From: Streptomyces anulatus
GTDB taxonomy: Bacteria; Actinomycetota; Actinomycetes; Streptomycetales; Streptomycetaceae
Direction of reading: 5' to 3'
Assembly: GCF_000721175.1 (NCBI RefSeq)
Contig: NZ_JOEZ01000011.1
Span: forward strand, 1-64,000
Length of the DNA stretch: 64,000 nucleotides
The notes beneath the pieces are model-generated. The model saw only the letters and a list, made by a program, of their open reading frames with translations, was not told the DNA's origin and searched no databases. Positions within the stretch are counted from its first letter, which is position 1; each line of letters starts with the position of its first letter. Below, one piece after another: positions 18,476-27,450 of the stretch. The translations under genes and the position numbers were made by a program.

Positions 18476-18817
18476 TCACCATTCACGCTCGGCGATCAGC
18501 TTCTCCGGGTCCGCGTCCGTGAAGCCGTACGCCGTCGCGATGGTCCAGAAGGCCTCGCCTATCTCCTCGCGGGCCACCGTCTCGATCTCGCTGTCCGCCG
18601 CCTCGAACTCCGCCTCCAGGTCGTTGAAGGCCACGGTCGCCACCGCGGTCAGCGCGTACAGGGCGGTGAGGTCGGCGGGCTTCTCGGCCTCGATCCGCTC
18701 GCAGAGGGCACGCAGGACCGCCGTGCCCTTGTCCAGGACGTGGTCCGGGAAGTAGTCGTCCTCGTACAGCAGGGCCAGGAACGTGTGCCCCGCGAGCTGC
18801 TCGTTCGTGATCGCCAT
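18476..18817 (-). CDS. DUF5713 family protein
   Basis: The 113-aa acidic helical protein (MAITNEQLAGHTFLALLYEDDYFPDHVLDKG) matches what I remember of DUF5713. ATG 18817 was chosen because a frame reaching 18901 adds low-quality sequence. Function unknown; probably cytoplasmic. It lies 52 nt upstream of the AraC-VOC gene on the same strand. Confidence 0.7.
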   Translation of the reverse strand: MAITNEQLAGHTFLALLYEDDYFPDHVLDKGTAVLRALCERIEAEKPADLTALYALTAVATVAFNDLEAEFEAADSEIETVAREEIGEAFWTIATAYGFTDADPEKLIAEREW

Positions 18818-18994
18818 GGCGGTCCCCCCGTGCGTCCCCACACGCTCTGGTCGCTGTCGTTTCCGATACTCCCCCACGCCACTGACAATCGGGCCGCGCA
18901 TGGGGCCTCAGCCGGTCCCCACCGGCCTCCGCGTGCCGAGCATCACTCTGGACAGCGACCACAACCGGCGGGTAACTTCGAAGGGAGTCTGAGC

Positions 18995-19002
18995 AAGCGC
19001 TT
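18995..19002. promoter_or_regulatory. AAGCGCTT palindrome in the acyl-CoA dehydrogenase leader
   Basis: The 8-bp palindrome within GAGCAAGCGCTTAGCC lies 40 nt before the start of the acyl-CoA dehydrogenase. Sites with an AGCGCTT core are typical operators of TetR regulators of fatty-acid genes in actinobacteria. The regulator is not identified. Confidence 0.35.
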
Positions 19003-19041
19003 AGCCGAGATCGATTCGACCGCCGACCTAGGAGGCATCCC

Positions 19042-20199
19042 GTGCGCCGTACGGTATTCAACGAGGACCACGAGGCGTTCCGGGAGACCATCCGCGCCTT
19101 CATCGCGGCCGAGGTCGTGCCGGTCTACGACGAGTGGTTCGCCGCGGGCCAGGCGCCGCGCGACTTCTACCTGAAGCTGGGCGAGCTGGGCATCTTCGGC
19201 ATCGAGGTCGACGAGGAGTACGGCGGCGCGGGCATCGACTCGCACAAGTACGAGGCCGTGATCTACGAGGAGACCGCCCGTGCGGGCGTCTCCTTCGGCG
19301 GCTCCGGCGTGCACACGCTGCTCGGCCTGCCGTACATCAAGATGCTGGCCACCGGCGAGCAGAAGAAGCGCTGGCTGCCGAAGTTCGCGAGCGGTGAGGA
19401 GATGTGGGCCCTCGCGATGACCGAGCCGGGCACCGGCTCCGACGTCGCGGGCATGAAGACCACCGCCAAGCTCTCCGAGGACGGCACGCACTACGTCCTC
19501 AACGGGGCCAAGACCTTCATCACCGGTGGCGTCCATGCCGACCGCGTGATCGTCTGCGCCCGCACCGCCGCCCCGCGCGAGGACGACCGCCGCTTCGGCA
19601 TCTCCCTCTTCGCCGTCGACACGAAGTCCGAGGGCTACTCGGTCGGCCGCAAGCTCGACAAGCTGGGCCTGCGGGTCTCCGACACCGCCGAGCTGGCGTT
19701 CGTCGACGTCAAGGTCCCGGTCGAGGACCTCATGGGCGAGGAGAACAAGGGCTTCGGCTACCTCGGCACCAACCTGGCCTCCGAGCGCTGGGGCATCGCC
19801 TTCGGCGCGTACGCCCAGGCCGCGGCCGCCGTCCGGTTCGCCAAGGAGTACGTGCAGGACCGCACGGTCTTCGGCAAGACCGTCGCCTCGTTCCAGAACA
19901 CCAAGTTCGAGCTGGCCGCCTGCCAGGCCGAGGTGGACGCGGCCCAGGCCGTCGCCGACCGCGCGCTGGAGGCCCTGGACGCCGGTGAGCTGTCCGCGGC
20001 CGAGGCCGCCTCCGCGAAGCTGTTCTGCACCGAGGTCGCCCACCGCGTCATCGACCGCTGCCTCCAGCTGCACGGCGGCTACGGCTTCATGAACGAGTAC
20101 CCGATCGCCCGCCTGTACGCGGACAACCGGGTCAACCGCATCTACGGCGGCACCAGCGAGGTCATGAAGTCGATCATCGCCAAGTCCATGGGCCTGTAA
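19042..20199 (+). CDS. Acyl-CoA dehydrogenase
   Basis: This 385-aa FAD enzyme introduces the alpha-beta double bond into acyl-CoA in beta-oxidation or branched-chain degradation. Family features in order: EYGGAGIDSHKYEAV in the N-terminal helical domain, WALAMTEPGTGSDVAGMKT in the central beta domain (FAD/substrate), DRTVFGKTVASFQNTKFELA, and the C-terminal QLHGGYGFMNEYPIARLYAD with RIYGGTSEV. Full length for the family. GTG start at 19042 with GGAGG 6 nt before it. TesB thioesterase follows after 17 nt, so the two likely form an operon. Confidence 0.93.
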   Translation: MRRTVFNEDHEAFRETIRAFIAAEVVPVYDEWFAAGQAPRDFYLKLGELGIFGIEVDEEYGGAGIDSHKYEAVIYEETARAGVSFGGSGVHTLLGLPYIKMLATGEQKKRWLPKFASGEEMWALAMTEPGTGSDVAGMKTTAKLSEDGTHYVLNGAKTFITGGVHADRVIVCARTAAPREDDRRFGISLFAVDTKSEGYSVGRKLDKLGLRVSDTAELAFVDVKVPVEDLMGEENKGFGYLGTNLASERWGIAFGAYAQAAAAVRFAKEYVQDRTVFGKTVASFQNTKFELAACQAEVDAAQAVADRALEALDAGELSAAEAASAKLFCTEVAHRVIDRCLQLHGGYGFMNEYPIARLYADNRVNRIYGGTSEVMKSIIAKSMGL

Positions 20200-20216
20200 G
20201 GGGTTACGTTCCCTCC

Positions 20217-21101
20217 ATGAACGAGAGTCCCGATCCCCTGCTCGATCTGCTCCACCTGCTCGACCTGGAGCAGATCGAGCGGGACATCTTCCGGGGCGTG
20301 AGCCGCAGTTCGCTCGTGCCCCGGGTGTTCGGCGGCCAGGTGGCGGCCCAGGCGCTCGTCGCCGCGGGCCGCACCGTCCCCGCCGACCGGGCCGCCCACT
20401 CCCTGCACTCGTACTTCCTGCGGGCCGGCGACCCCGGCGCGCCGATCGTCTACAGCGTCGACCGGATCCGCGACGGGCGGTCCTTCACCACCCGCCGCGT
20501 CGTCGCCGTCCAGCACGGGCAGCCGATCTTCCACCTCTCCGCGTCCTTCCAGACGTACGAGGACGGCATGGAGCACCAGGCGCCCATGCCCGCGGCCCCG
20601 GACCCGGAGACCCTGCCGACGGCGGCCGAGATGCTGCCCCGGTACGCGGACCGTTTCAGCGATCCGGGCGTCGTGGACCGGCTGATCGAGGCGCGGGCCG
20701 CGGTGGACCTGCGGTACGTGGACGCGCCGCCGTTCGGCACGGTGGGCGAGGCGCGCGAACCGCGGTCCCAGGTGTGGTTCAGGACGAACGGCAAGCTCGC
20801 CGACGACCCGCTGCTGCACGTCTGCATGGCCACGTACGTCTCCGACATGACCCTGCTCGACTCGGTGCTGCTCGCCCACGGGCGGGGCGGCTGGGCGGTC
20901 GGGGACGTGGTCGGCGCGAGCCTGGACCACGCGATGTGGTTCCACCGGCCGTTCCGGGCGGACGAGTGGCTGCTGTACGACCAGGAGTCCCCGTCGGCCT
21001 CCGGTGGCCGGGGACTGGGCCAGGCCCGTATCTACACCGCCGACGGGCGCCTCGCGATCACGGTCATCCAGGAAGGCGTCGTCCGCGTCCCCCGGGGATG
21101 A
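20217..21101 (+). CDS. Acyl-CoA thioesterase II (TesB family)
   Basis: The 294-aa double-hotdog enzyme hydrolyses acyl-CoA to free acid and CoA. The N-terminal hotdog shows RVFGGQVAAQALVAAGRTV and LHSYFLRAGDP; the C-terminal one shows ASLDHAMWFHRPFRADEWLLYDQESPSA and GRGLGQARIYTADGRLA, with the catalytic Asp/Gln/Thr-type positions. Probably co-transcribed with the acyl-CoA dehydrogenase. Start ATG 20217. Confidence 0.93.
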   Translation: MNESPDPLLDLLHLLDLEQIERDIFRGVSRSSLVPRVFGGQVAAQALVAAGRTVPADRAAHSLHSYFLRAGDPGAPIVYSVDRIRDGRSFTTRRVVAVQHGQPIFHLSASFQTYEDGMEHQAPMPAAPDPETLPTAAEMLPRYADRFSDPGVVDRLIEARAAVDLRYVDAPPFGTVGEAREPRSQVWFRTNGKLADDPLLHVCMATYVSDMTLLDSVLLAHGRGGWAVGDVVGASLDHAMWFHRPFRADEWLLYDQESPSASGGRGLGQARIYTADGRLAITVIQEGVVRVPRG

Positions 21102-21181
21102 GCACCACCTGACGACTCGATTCGGACGTGCTCCCCACCATGGGTGACGCGAAAGCCGGCGGCGAAGCGGTTCCCGTCGGT

Positions 21182-21207
21182 GCGGCGGGTCTGTCCGGAC
21201 CCGCCGC
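21182..21207 (+). terminator. Hairpin terminator after the TesB gene
   Basis: A 10-bp perfect stem (21182-21191 with 21198-21207) and a 6-nt loop lie 80 nt after the TesB stop, before the convergent YdeI-like gene. A second short hairpin follows directly. Confidence 0.6.
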
Positions 21208-21248
21208 CGGGGCATGCGCAGCGGCTGCGCCACAGCCGCTCCTGAGGC

Positions 21249-21482
21249 TTACGGCGTCAGCTCCGCCACCGTCTTCGCGATCCTCCGCTCCCGTGCCTCC
21301 TGGACCTTCGCTCCCTCGATCGACGCGACGTGCGCCTTCTGCCGGATGGGCGAGAGCGCGGCGAACGCCTCCGCCGCCCCGGGGGCCGCGGCCGGCGCCG
21401 CCGCCAGGTCCTCGGCCTCCGGCACCTCGATGCCCGTGTTGCCCCCGTCCCCGGTCCGGAACATCGTCGTACGAAACCTCAC
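21249..21482 (-). CDS. Shortened YdeI/OmpD-associated-like protein with the DUF1905 core deleted
   Basis: The 77-aa protein begins MRFRTTMF with a GIEVPE stretch that matches the first strands of DUF1905. It then jumps directly into the C-terminal YdeI/OmpD-associated helix (AFAALSPIRQKAHVASIEGAKVQEARERRIAKTVAEL). Complete relatives are about 140-150 aa, so roughly 60 residues are missing between these parts without loss of frame. Probably a decayed gene; a short functional form cannot be excluded. GTG 21482 was taken as the start. Confidence 0.55.
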   Translation of the reverse strand: MRFRTTMFRTGDGGNTGIEVPEAEDLAAAPAAAPGAAEAFAALSPIRQKAHVASIEGAKVQEARERRIAKTVAELTP

Positions 21483-21556
21483 GGCCCTGACCCCTCGTCC
21501 GCGTCGGTGCCGGTGAAGACACCCGCCGGGTCCGCAACTCGTCGCCGGACCGGCCC

Positions 21557-22366
21557 CTACGCGGCGGGCTCCTCCACCCGCTCCTCCTCCAGCAGCCCCG
21601 CCGCGTGCAGCAGGTAGTCGGTCATCGGGTCGTAGAAGCGCGGGTCGGTGACGTGGTCGTCCAGCGGGACCGTGACCTGGAGGGTGCCCTCCGCCTCGCC
21701 GAGGAAGAGGGCCGGGTCGTTGCAGTCCGCGTAACCGATCGCGTCCAGCCCCCGCTGTCCCGCGCAGCCCGCCCAGCCGTGGTCGGCGATCACCAGGTCG
21801 GGCAGCGGGCGGCCCAGGTGGGCCATGGCGTCCAGGATGGCGGCCATCGGGACCGGGGAGTGGGTGTGCCAGAGGGTCGCCCCGCGTTCCAGCACGGCGA
21901 CGTCGGCGAACTGGAAGACCATGCCCTCGTCCGCGATCAGCCCGGACGGGATGCGGACGATCTCGCAGCCCGCGCGGCGCAGCGCGTCCGCCGTCTGCCG
22001 GTGCACGTCCAGCAGGCCGCCGGGGTGCCCGGTGGCGAAGAGGACGCGCTCGCGGCCGTCTGCGGCCTTGCGCAGCCGGGCCGCCATCCGCTCCAGCGCG
22101 TCGACCGTCAGCTCGGGGTCGATGGTGTCCTGGCCCTGCCGGTGCGCGGGGTCGTCGTTGACGCCGCAGCGCTCGGCCATCACGGCGAGCACGTCCTGCT
22201 CGTCGGTCCAGCGGTCGCCGAGCTCCAGGCCCAGCCAGTAGTGGCGGTCGCCGTTGGCGAGCTTGCGGTAGTGGGAGAGGTTGTTGTCGCGTGGCGTGGC
22301 GACGTCCCCCGCGATACGCGTGCGGACGAGGTGGTCGACGAGGGCGGCGCGGCTGGGTATCGGCAT
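21557..22366 (-). CDS. Actinobacterial protein of the family annotated as phosphatase
   Basis: The 269-aa protein has conserved blocks such as DNNLSHYRKLANGDRHYWLGLELGDRW, FATGHPGGLLDVHR, IPSGLIADEGMVFQFADVAVL and IADHGWAGCAGQRGLDAIGYAD. I recall this family as widespread in Streptomyces and labelled phosphatase, but I see no catalytic motif of a known class, so the activity is uncertain. Several His/Asp positions could bind metal. No membrane part. Start ATG 22366. Confidence 0.6.
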   Translation of the reverse strand: MPIPSRAALVDHLVRTRIAGDVATPRDNNLSHYRKLANGDRHYWLGLELGDRWTDEQDVLAVMAERCGVNDDPAHRQGQDTIDPELTVDALERMAARLRKAADGRERVLFATGHPGGLLDVHRQTADALRRAGCEIVRIPSGLIADEGMVFQFADVAVLERGATLWHTHSPVPMAAILDAMAHLGRPLPDLVIADHGWAGCAGQRGLDAIGYADCNDPALFLGEAEGTLQVTVPLDDHVTDPRFYDPMTDYLLHAAGLLEEERVEEPAA

Positions 22367-22515
22367 GGACCCATTGTGCCGTCCGGTGTGCGGGGCGTGC
22401 CCGGTGTCTTGCCCGGCGGACGGGCGAGCGGGTGTTCTGTCCGGCGGAGGGTCCCATTCCGGCCGGACGGGCGGACCGGCGTCCGGCCAGGCGTCCGGAC
22501 CGGACGCCGGACCCG

Positions 22516-23202
22516 ATGGCCCGCCGGGTGGTGGGCGTCTCGCTGGTCTGGCTGGTGCTGTCCAACGGGGCCGCTGCGGCCGGCCTCGCGCTGACCGTGG
22601 CCCGCAACGGCTGGGAACCCAACTGGGGCCTCGGGCTCTACCTCCTGGTCCAGCTGCAGATCAACGTGCCCCTGATCCGGGACCTGGCCCGGGACCTGTC
22701 GGCAGAGCTGCGCCCGGCCGCGAGGTCCGATGAGCCGCTCGCCGAAGCCCGGACCCGGCCCGCTACCCGTACCCGTACTGGCATGCTGCCGCGCCGCTGG
22801 CCCGAGGCCCTCGCCGCGTCCGCCGTCCTCCTGCGCACCGGCCTGCTCGCCTCCCGGGTGGGTCAACCCGATGCTCCCGTGGCGGAGTTGAGCCGTCCCG
22901 AAAGGTGCCACCCGATGCCCTTCCTCGGCCGGACCGGCCACCGAGCCAGGCCATCCGATGCGGGTCGACCGCGTCAGGGTCTCGGCGAAGGCGGGCTGAC
23001 CCGGAGGAAGGCACCCTTCAGGCGCGAGGCACCGGTCGGCCCCACAACGTCACGGCCCGCAGCAGCCGTTCGACGGGGCCGAACCGGTGGCGCCTCATCA
23101 GCCACGCGGAGGCGGCGAGCTGGCACCCGTAGAAGAGCACCGCGCCGCCCAGGACGGCCGCCGCACCGGCCCGGCCGTACAGGGCCGCCCCGTAACCGGT
23201 GA
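22516..23202 (+). CDS. Possible small membrane protein, 3' end doubtful
   Basis: The frame from ATG 22516 starts convincingly: two hydrophobic segments (VVGVSLVWLVLSNGAAAAGLAL and LGLYLLVQLQINV) joined by a short loop, with G/C-ending codons. From about 22900 the bias weakens, and the frame runs 185 nt into the convergent DUF418 gene, so the real or former end is probably earlier. It may be a decayed gene. The 140 bp upstream (22376-22515) are rich in imperfect CCGGACG-like repeats. Confidence 0.35.
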   Translation: MARRVVGVSLVWLVLSNGAAAAGLALTVARNGWEPNWGLGLYLLVQLQINVPLIRDLARDLSAELRPAARSDEPLAEARTRPATRTRTGMLPRRWPEALAASAVLLRTGLLASRVGQPDAPVAELSRPERCHPMPFLGRTGHRARPSDAGRPRQGLGEGGLTRRKAPFRREAPVGPTTSRPAAAVRRGRTGGASSATRRRRAGTRRRAPRRPGRPPHRPGRTGPPRNR

Positions 23203-24217
23203 AGACGAGCGCCATCACGAGGGACTGCGTCAGGTAGTTGGTGAGGGCCATACGGCCCGCGGGGGCCAGCCGGGCGGCGAGGCGGGCGCCGCGCGGCGAG
23301 GCGAACCAGAGGAGCAGGCCGCTCGCGTACGCGGCGCTGAGCGCCGGTGCGGTGAGCATGCCGACGACGAACATCGGGATCTCCCAGCGGGCGCCCAGCG
23401 GACCCACCGTGCCCGCCGCCATGAGCGCCCCGCCGGGCAGCCCGACGGCCAGACCCCCGACGAGGATCCGGCGCAGCCGGGCCGCCCGGTCCGGGGTGTC
23501 GGTGAGGAGGCGGCGTCTGCCCGCCACGAACCCGGCCAGGAACGCGGCGAGCACCATGCCGCCCATCATGAACAGTCCGGCCAGCACGTCCGGCCAGGCG
23601 CCGATGTTGGCCCGGATCACCTCACCCGCGCCGCCCCGGTACGCGACGGCCGTCTCGGCGCGCGCGGCGGCGGACGCCCCGTCGTCACCGGAGTCCACCA
23701 GGGCGACCGCCGCGGCGAAGAGGACGTAGAGGGCGGCCAGGACCCCGTACAACCAGAGCGCGGCGCGCCACATCCTGCCCGGGTCGGCGGAGCGCGCCGC
23801 GAACAGGACCAGGCCGAGGACGGCGTACGTGGCGAGGATGTCGCCGGGGTACAGCAGCGCCGCGTGCAGGAGCCCGAGCACGAACAGGCCGAGCAGCCGT
23901 CGCAGCATCCTCGGCGCGAAGGCGGCGCCGTCGCGTTCGGCGGCGCCCATCTGCAGGGTGAAGCTGTAGCCGAAGAGGAACGAGAACAGCAGATAGAACT
24001 TGGTCTGCACGAACATCATGACGAGCCAGTACGCGACCTGGTCCACGCCGCTGGTGTGCTGTCCGCCGCCGCGCTGCCCGTCGAGGCCCGCCATCACCAG
24101 GACGTTGGCGAGGAAGATGCCGCAGAGCGCGAAGCCGCGCAGCGCGTCGACCTCGACGATGCGGCGGGGCCGGGGCGCTGCGGCCGTCGGCTCGATGGTC
24201 TCCGGGCTTCGCAGCAC
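23018..24217 (-). CDS. DUF418 membrane protein
   Basis: The 399-aa polytopic protein has about ten hydrophobic segments. The start RRIVEVDALRGFALCGIFLANV and the C-terminal domain (LAPAGRMALTNYLTQSLVMALVF, then FGPVERLLRAVTLW) are the hallmarks of DUF418 proteins, related to the acyltransferase-3 superfamily. They are thought to transport or modify envelope molecules; the substrate is unknown. Length is normal. Start ATG 24217. Confidence 0.9.
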   Translation of the reverse strand: MLRSPETIEPTAAAPRPRRIVEVDALRGFALCGIFLANVLVMAGLDGQRGGGQHTSGVDQVAYWLVMMFVQTKFYLLFSFLFGYSFTLQMGAAERDGAAFAPRMLRRLLGLFVLGLLHAALLYPGDILATYAVLGLVLFAARSADPGRMWRAALWLYGVLAALYVLFAAAVALVDSGDDGASAAARAETAVAYRGGAGEVIRANIGAWPDVLAGLFMMGGMVLAAFLAGFVAGRRRLLTDTPDRAARLRRILVGGLAVGLPGGALMAAGTVGPLGARWEIPMFVVGMLTAPALSAAYASGLLLWFASPRGARLAARLAPAGRMALTNYLTQSLVMALVFTGYGAALYGRAGAAAVLGGAVLFYGCQLAASAWLMRRHRFGPVERLLRAVTLWGRPVPRA

Positions 24218-24274
24218 GCGTCCCTCGCGGTTCGGTCGGTGTCGGTGTCCGTCGTCCCGGATACTCCGGGTGTT

Positions 24275-24940
24275 CTACGACATCACGGTGAGGACCGTCA
24301 CCACGCCCACCGCGGCGATCGCCGCCTGAAGGTCGCGGATCGCCTCGCCCACGCTCACGCCCGCCCAGTGGCCTTCGGCGATCCGGGCCATGCGCGGGGC
24401 GACCTGCTTCTTCGGCAGGCCGGGGAACGTCTGGCGGTGCATGCCCGTGGCATGCAGCAGGGCGACGAGCGCGCTGGTACGGGCGTCCGGCTCGGCCCCG
24501 TGCAGCACCACGGCGGCCAGCCGGGCGCGCAGCTCCCGTTCGACGGTGCCGTCGGCCTCCGGGTAGCGGCGCACCGGGAAGACGCCGAGCGCTCGGTGCC
24601 GTTCCTCGGCCACCAGGCCACGGGCGCAGAGGCTCGCCACGACGTCCTGCGAGCCCTTGGCGTGGTCCCGGGTCAGCCAGTCGGTCACCTTGCGGCTGCT
24701 GGACGTCCCGTGGACCCAGCGCGCCAGCCGGTCGAGCCGTCCGTACAGGAGCGGGTCGCCCGTCGGGGACGGGTCGAAGACCTCGACGCGGCCGCCCTTC
24801 ACCGTGACGCGGCCCGCCATGACCAGCTCCAGGAGCATGCCCGCCGCGACGCCCCAGCGGGCCGCGGTCTCCCCCTTCGCCGCGCCGGTCGTGTCGTCCA
24901 GCGACAGCAGCATGATCTCTTCGCCCAGCGAGACGGCCAT
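24275..24940 (-). CDS. GPP34 (GOLPH3-like) family phosphoprotein
   Basis: The 221-aa protein begins MAVSLGEEIMLLSLDDTTG and keeps the GPP34 pattern: AARWGVAAGMLLELVMAGRVTV, DWLTRDHAKGSQDVVASL, then VPVRRYPEADGTVERELRARL-like helices. In eukaryotes the family (GOLPH3/Vps74) binds PtdIns4P and sorts Golgi glycosyltransferases; in actinobacteria the role is unknown. C-terminal residues are Ala/Val-rich (AAIAAVGVVTVLTV) and might touch the membrane. ATG 24940 was chosen; an in-frame extension to 25024 is not family-like. Confidence 0.85.
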   Translation of the reverse strand: MAVSLGEEIMLLSLDDTTGAAKGETAARWGVAAGMLLELVMAGRVTVKGGRVEVFDPSPTGDPLLYGRLDRLARWVHGTSSSRKVTDWLTRDHAKGSQDVVASLCARGLVAEERHRALGVFPVRRYPEADGTVERELRARLAAVVLHGAEPDARTSALVALLHATGMHRQTFPGLPKKQVAPRMARIAEGHWAGVSVGEAIRDLQAAIAAVGVVTVLTVMS

Positions 24941-25082
24941 GGTGCGACTCCCCGATTCGTTGCGTGTTGACCGGACAGACGTGAGGACCTCGTCCGGGGT
25001 TGCCCAGGGGTCGACGCCATCCACGAACGGAACACGATCGGAACAGGAGCGGCCCAGGAGCGGCCCAGGGCATGAAACCGGC

Positions 25083-25700
25083 TCAGGAGGGCTCTGCGGC
25101 GGCGAAGGCGCCCCGGGCCAGCCGGTGCAGCAGGGCGGCGGTCGCCGCGCGGCCGGGCAGGGCCTCGGGGCGGGCCAGGTGCGGGGTGGAGTTCAGCAGG
25201 CCGAAGACGGCGTGCACGGTGACGCGGGCCCGGCTCTCGGGCAGTGACGGGTAGAGGGCGCGGACGACGCCGACCCAGACCTCGACGTACTCGCGCTGGA
25301 GCCGGCGCACCCGCTTGCGGTCCGTGTCGCGCAGCCGGTCGAGCTCGCGGTCGTGGAGGGTGATCAGGGGGCGGTCGTCGAGGGCGAAGTCGATGTGGCC
25401 CTCGATGAGCGCGTCCAGGAGCGCCTCCGGGGAGCCGTCGCCCCGGGCGGCGTCCTCCGTGACCCGCAGCCGTCCGCCCTCCAGCAGGCGTTCGCTGATG
25501 CCCACCAGGAGCTCGGCGAGCATCGCGTCCTTGCCGGGGAAGTGGCGGTAGAGGCCGGGGCCGCTGATCCCTACGGCGGCGCCTATCTCGTCGACGCCGA
25601 CACCGTGGAAGCCGCGCTCGGCGAAGAGGCGGGCCGCCTCCCGGAGGATCTGCTCGCGGCGGGTGGGAGCCGCGACGCGGGCGGCGGCATGGGTGCTCAT
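25083..25700 (-). CDS. TetR-family repressor of the leucine/acyl-CoA operon
   Basis: The 205-aa protein has an N-terminal TetR HTH (residues ~15-62: ILREAARLFAERGFHGVGVDEIGAAVGISGPGLYRHFPGKDAML) and an all-helical ligand-binding domain. It is divergent from the carboxyltransferase gene, and the 120-bp region between them holds two copies of a GTTARCG-type palindrome. I infer that it represses the operon and itself and is released by an acyl-CoA intermediate, by analogy with other acyl-CoA responsive TetR proteins. The ligand is not shown by the sequence. Confidence 0.88.
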   Translation of the reverse strand: MSTHAAARVAAPTRREQILREAARLFAERGFHGVGVDEIGAAVGISGPGLYRHFPGKDAMLAELLVGISERLLEGGRLRVTEDAARGDGSPEALLDALIEGHIDFALDDRPLITLHDRELDRLRDTDRKRVRRLQREYVEVWVGVVRALYPSLPESRARVTVHAVFGLLNSTPHLARPEALPGRAATAALLHRLARGAFAAAEPS

Positions 25701-25723
25701 GAGGATTCATTCTAGACAGGGTC

Positions 25724-25739
25724 GTTAGCGCTCGTTAAC
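25724..25739. promoter_or_regulatory. TetR operator 1
   Basis: The 16-bp site GTTAGCGCTCGTTAAC reads as two half-sites, GTTARCG and CGTTAAC, around 2 bp. It is 24 nt upstream of the regulator start and 29 bp (centre to centre) from the second copy. Confidence 0.65.
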
Positions 25740-25752
25740 CTGAGGGAAACGC

Positions 25753-25768
25753 GTTAACGCTCATTAAC
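25753..25768. promoter_or_regulatory. TetR operator 2
   Basis: The 16-bp site GTTAACGCTCATTAAC follows the same pattern as operator 1 with one half-site change and ends 52 nt before the carboxyltransferase start. A weaker, related sequence (GTCAACGCC) follows at 25774. The region probably contains both divergent promoters. Confidence 0.65.
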
Positions 25769-25820
25769 ACCACGTCAACGCCATTTCACTACTGCGGTAC
25801 GGGCAAGGGGGCTCGACACG

Positions 25821-27443
25821 ATGCAGCAGGCACCGGTCCTGGCGAGCGCGGCGGATCCCGCCTCGGAGGCCTGGCAGGCCAACGAGGCGGCTCATCGCGC
25901 GCTCTCCGACGAGCTGGCGGGGCGCCTCGCCACGGCACGGCTGGGCGGGGGTGAGAAGGCACGGGCCCGCCACGAGGCGCGCGGCAAACTGCTCCCCCGC
26001 GACCGGGTGGACGCGCTTCTCGACCCGGGCTCGCCGTTCCTGGAGCTGGCACCGCTGGCGGCCGAGGGGCTGTACGGGGGCGCCGCACCGGCCGCCGGGG
26101 TGATCGCCGGGATCGGGCGGGTCAGTGGCCGCGAGTGCGTGATCGTCGCCAACGACGCGACCGTCAAGGGCGGCACGTACTACCCGATGACCGTGAAGAA
26201 GCACCTGCGCGCCCAGGAGGTGGCCCTGGAGAATCGTCTCCCCTGCCTCTATCTGGTCGACTCGGGCGGCGCGTTCCTGCCGATGCAGGACGAGGTCTTC
26301 CCCGACCGGGACCACTTCGGGCGGATCTTCTACAACCAGGCCCGGATGTCGGGGGCGGGTATCCCGCAGATCGCGGCGGTGCTGGGTTCCTGCACGGCGG
26401 GCGGGGCGTACGTCCCGGCGATGAGCGACGAGGCCGTCATCGTCCGCAACCAGGGCACGATCTTCCTCGGCGGCCCGCCGCTGGTGAAGGCCGCCACCGG
26501 TGAGGTCGTCACGGCGGAGGAGCTGGGCGGCGGCGAGGTCCACTCCCGTACGTCGGGGGTCACCGACCATCTCGCGGAGGACGACGCGCACGCGCTGCGG
26601 ATCGTCCGCAACATCGTGGCCACGCTGCCCGACCGCGCCCCGCTCCCCTGGTCGGTCGAGCCGGCCGAGGAGCCGAAGGCCGACCCGGCCGGGCTGTACG
26701 GCGCGGTCCCGGTGGACTCCCGGACGCCCTACGACGTACGCGAGGTGATCGCCCGGGTGGTGGACGGCTCGCGGTTCCAGGAGTTCAAGGCGGAGTACGG
26801 CACGACGCTGATCACCGGCTTCGCCCGGATCCACGGCCACCCGGTCGGGATCGTCGCGAACAACGGGATCCTGTTCTCCGAGTCGGCCCAGAAGGGCGCC
26901 CACTTCATCGAGCTGTGCGACCAGCGCGGCATCCCGCTCGTCTTCCTCCAGAACATCTCCGGCTTCATGGTCGGCCGGGACTACGAAGCGGGCGGCATCG
27001 CCAAGCACGGCGCGAAGATGGTCACGGCCGTGGCCTGCACGCGCGTGCCGAAGCTGACGGTCGTCGTCGGCGGTTCGTACGGCGCGGGCAACTACTCCAT
27101 GTGCGGCCGGGCGTACTCGCCGCGCTTCCTGTGGATGTGGCCCAACGCCAAGATCTCGGTGATGGGCGGCGAGCAGGCCGCGTCGGTCCTCGCCACCGTC
27201 AAGCGCGACCAGCTCGGCGACGACTGGAGCGCCGAGGACGAGGAGACGTTCAAGGCCCCGATCCGCGCCCAGTACGAGACCCAGGGCAACGCGTACTACG
27301 CCACCGCCCGGCTCTGGGACGACGGCGTGATCGACCCCGTGGACACCCGGCAGGTGCTGGGCCTCGCCCTCACGGCCTGCGCCAATGCCCCGCTGCCCCA
27401 GAAGGACCCGGCCGGTCCCGGCTTCGGCGTCTTCCGGATGTGA
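25821..27443 (+). CDS. Acyl-CoA carboxylase beta subunit (methylcrotonyl-CoA carboxyltransferase)
   Basis: The 540-aa carboxyltransferase moves carboxyl from biotin to the acyl-CoA. The N-terminal half contains [17 protein letters not shown] and [13 protein letters not shown]; the C-terminal half contains [31 protein letters not shown] and [16 protein letters not shown], with oxyanion-forming Gly-rich loops. [10 protein letters not shown] and the downstream HMG-CoA lyase favour 3-methylcrotonyl-CoA as substrate, hence leucine breakdown; a broader acyl-CoA range cannot be excluded. First gene of the operon, followed by the alpha subunit after 7 nt. Start ATG 25821, with a weak AAGGGGG site. 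Confidence 0.9.
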   Translation: MQQAPVLASAADPASEAWQANEAAHRALSDELAGRLATARLGGGEKARARHEARGKLLPRDRVDALLDPGSPFLELAPLAAEGLYGGAAPAAGVIAGIGRVSGRECVIVANDATVKGGTYYPMTVKKHLRAQEVALENRLPCLYLVDSGGAFLPMQDEVFPDRDHFGRIFYNQARMSGAGIPQIAAVLGSCTAGGAYVPAMSDEAVIVRNQGTIFLGGPPLVKAATGEVVTAEELGGGEVHSRTSGVTDHLAEDDAHALRIVRNIVATLPDRAPLPWSVEPAEEPKADPAGLYGAVPVDSRTPYDVREVIARVVDGSRFQEFKAEYGTTLITGFARIHGHPVGIVANNGILFSESAQKGAHFIELCDQRGIPLVFLQNISGFMVGRDYEAGGIAKHGAKMVTAVACTRVPKLTVVVGGSYGAGNYSMCGRAYSPRFLWMWPNAKISVMGGEQAASVLATVKRDQLGDDWSAEDEETFKAPIRAQYETQGNAYYATARLWDDGVIDPVDTRQVLGLALTACANAPLPQKDPAGPGFGVFRM

Positions 27444-27450
27444 GGAACAG

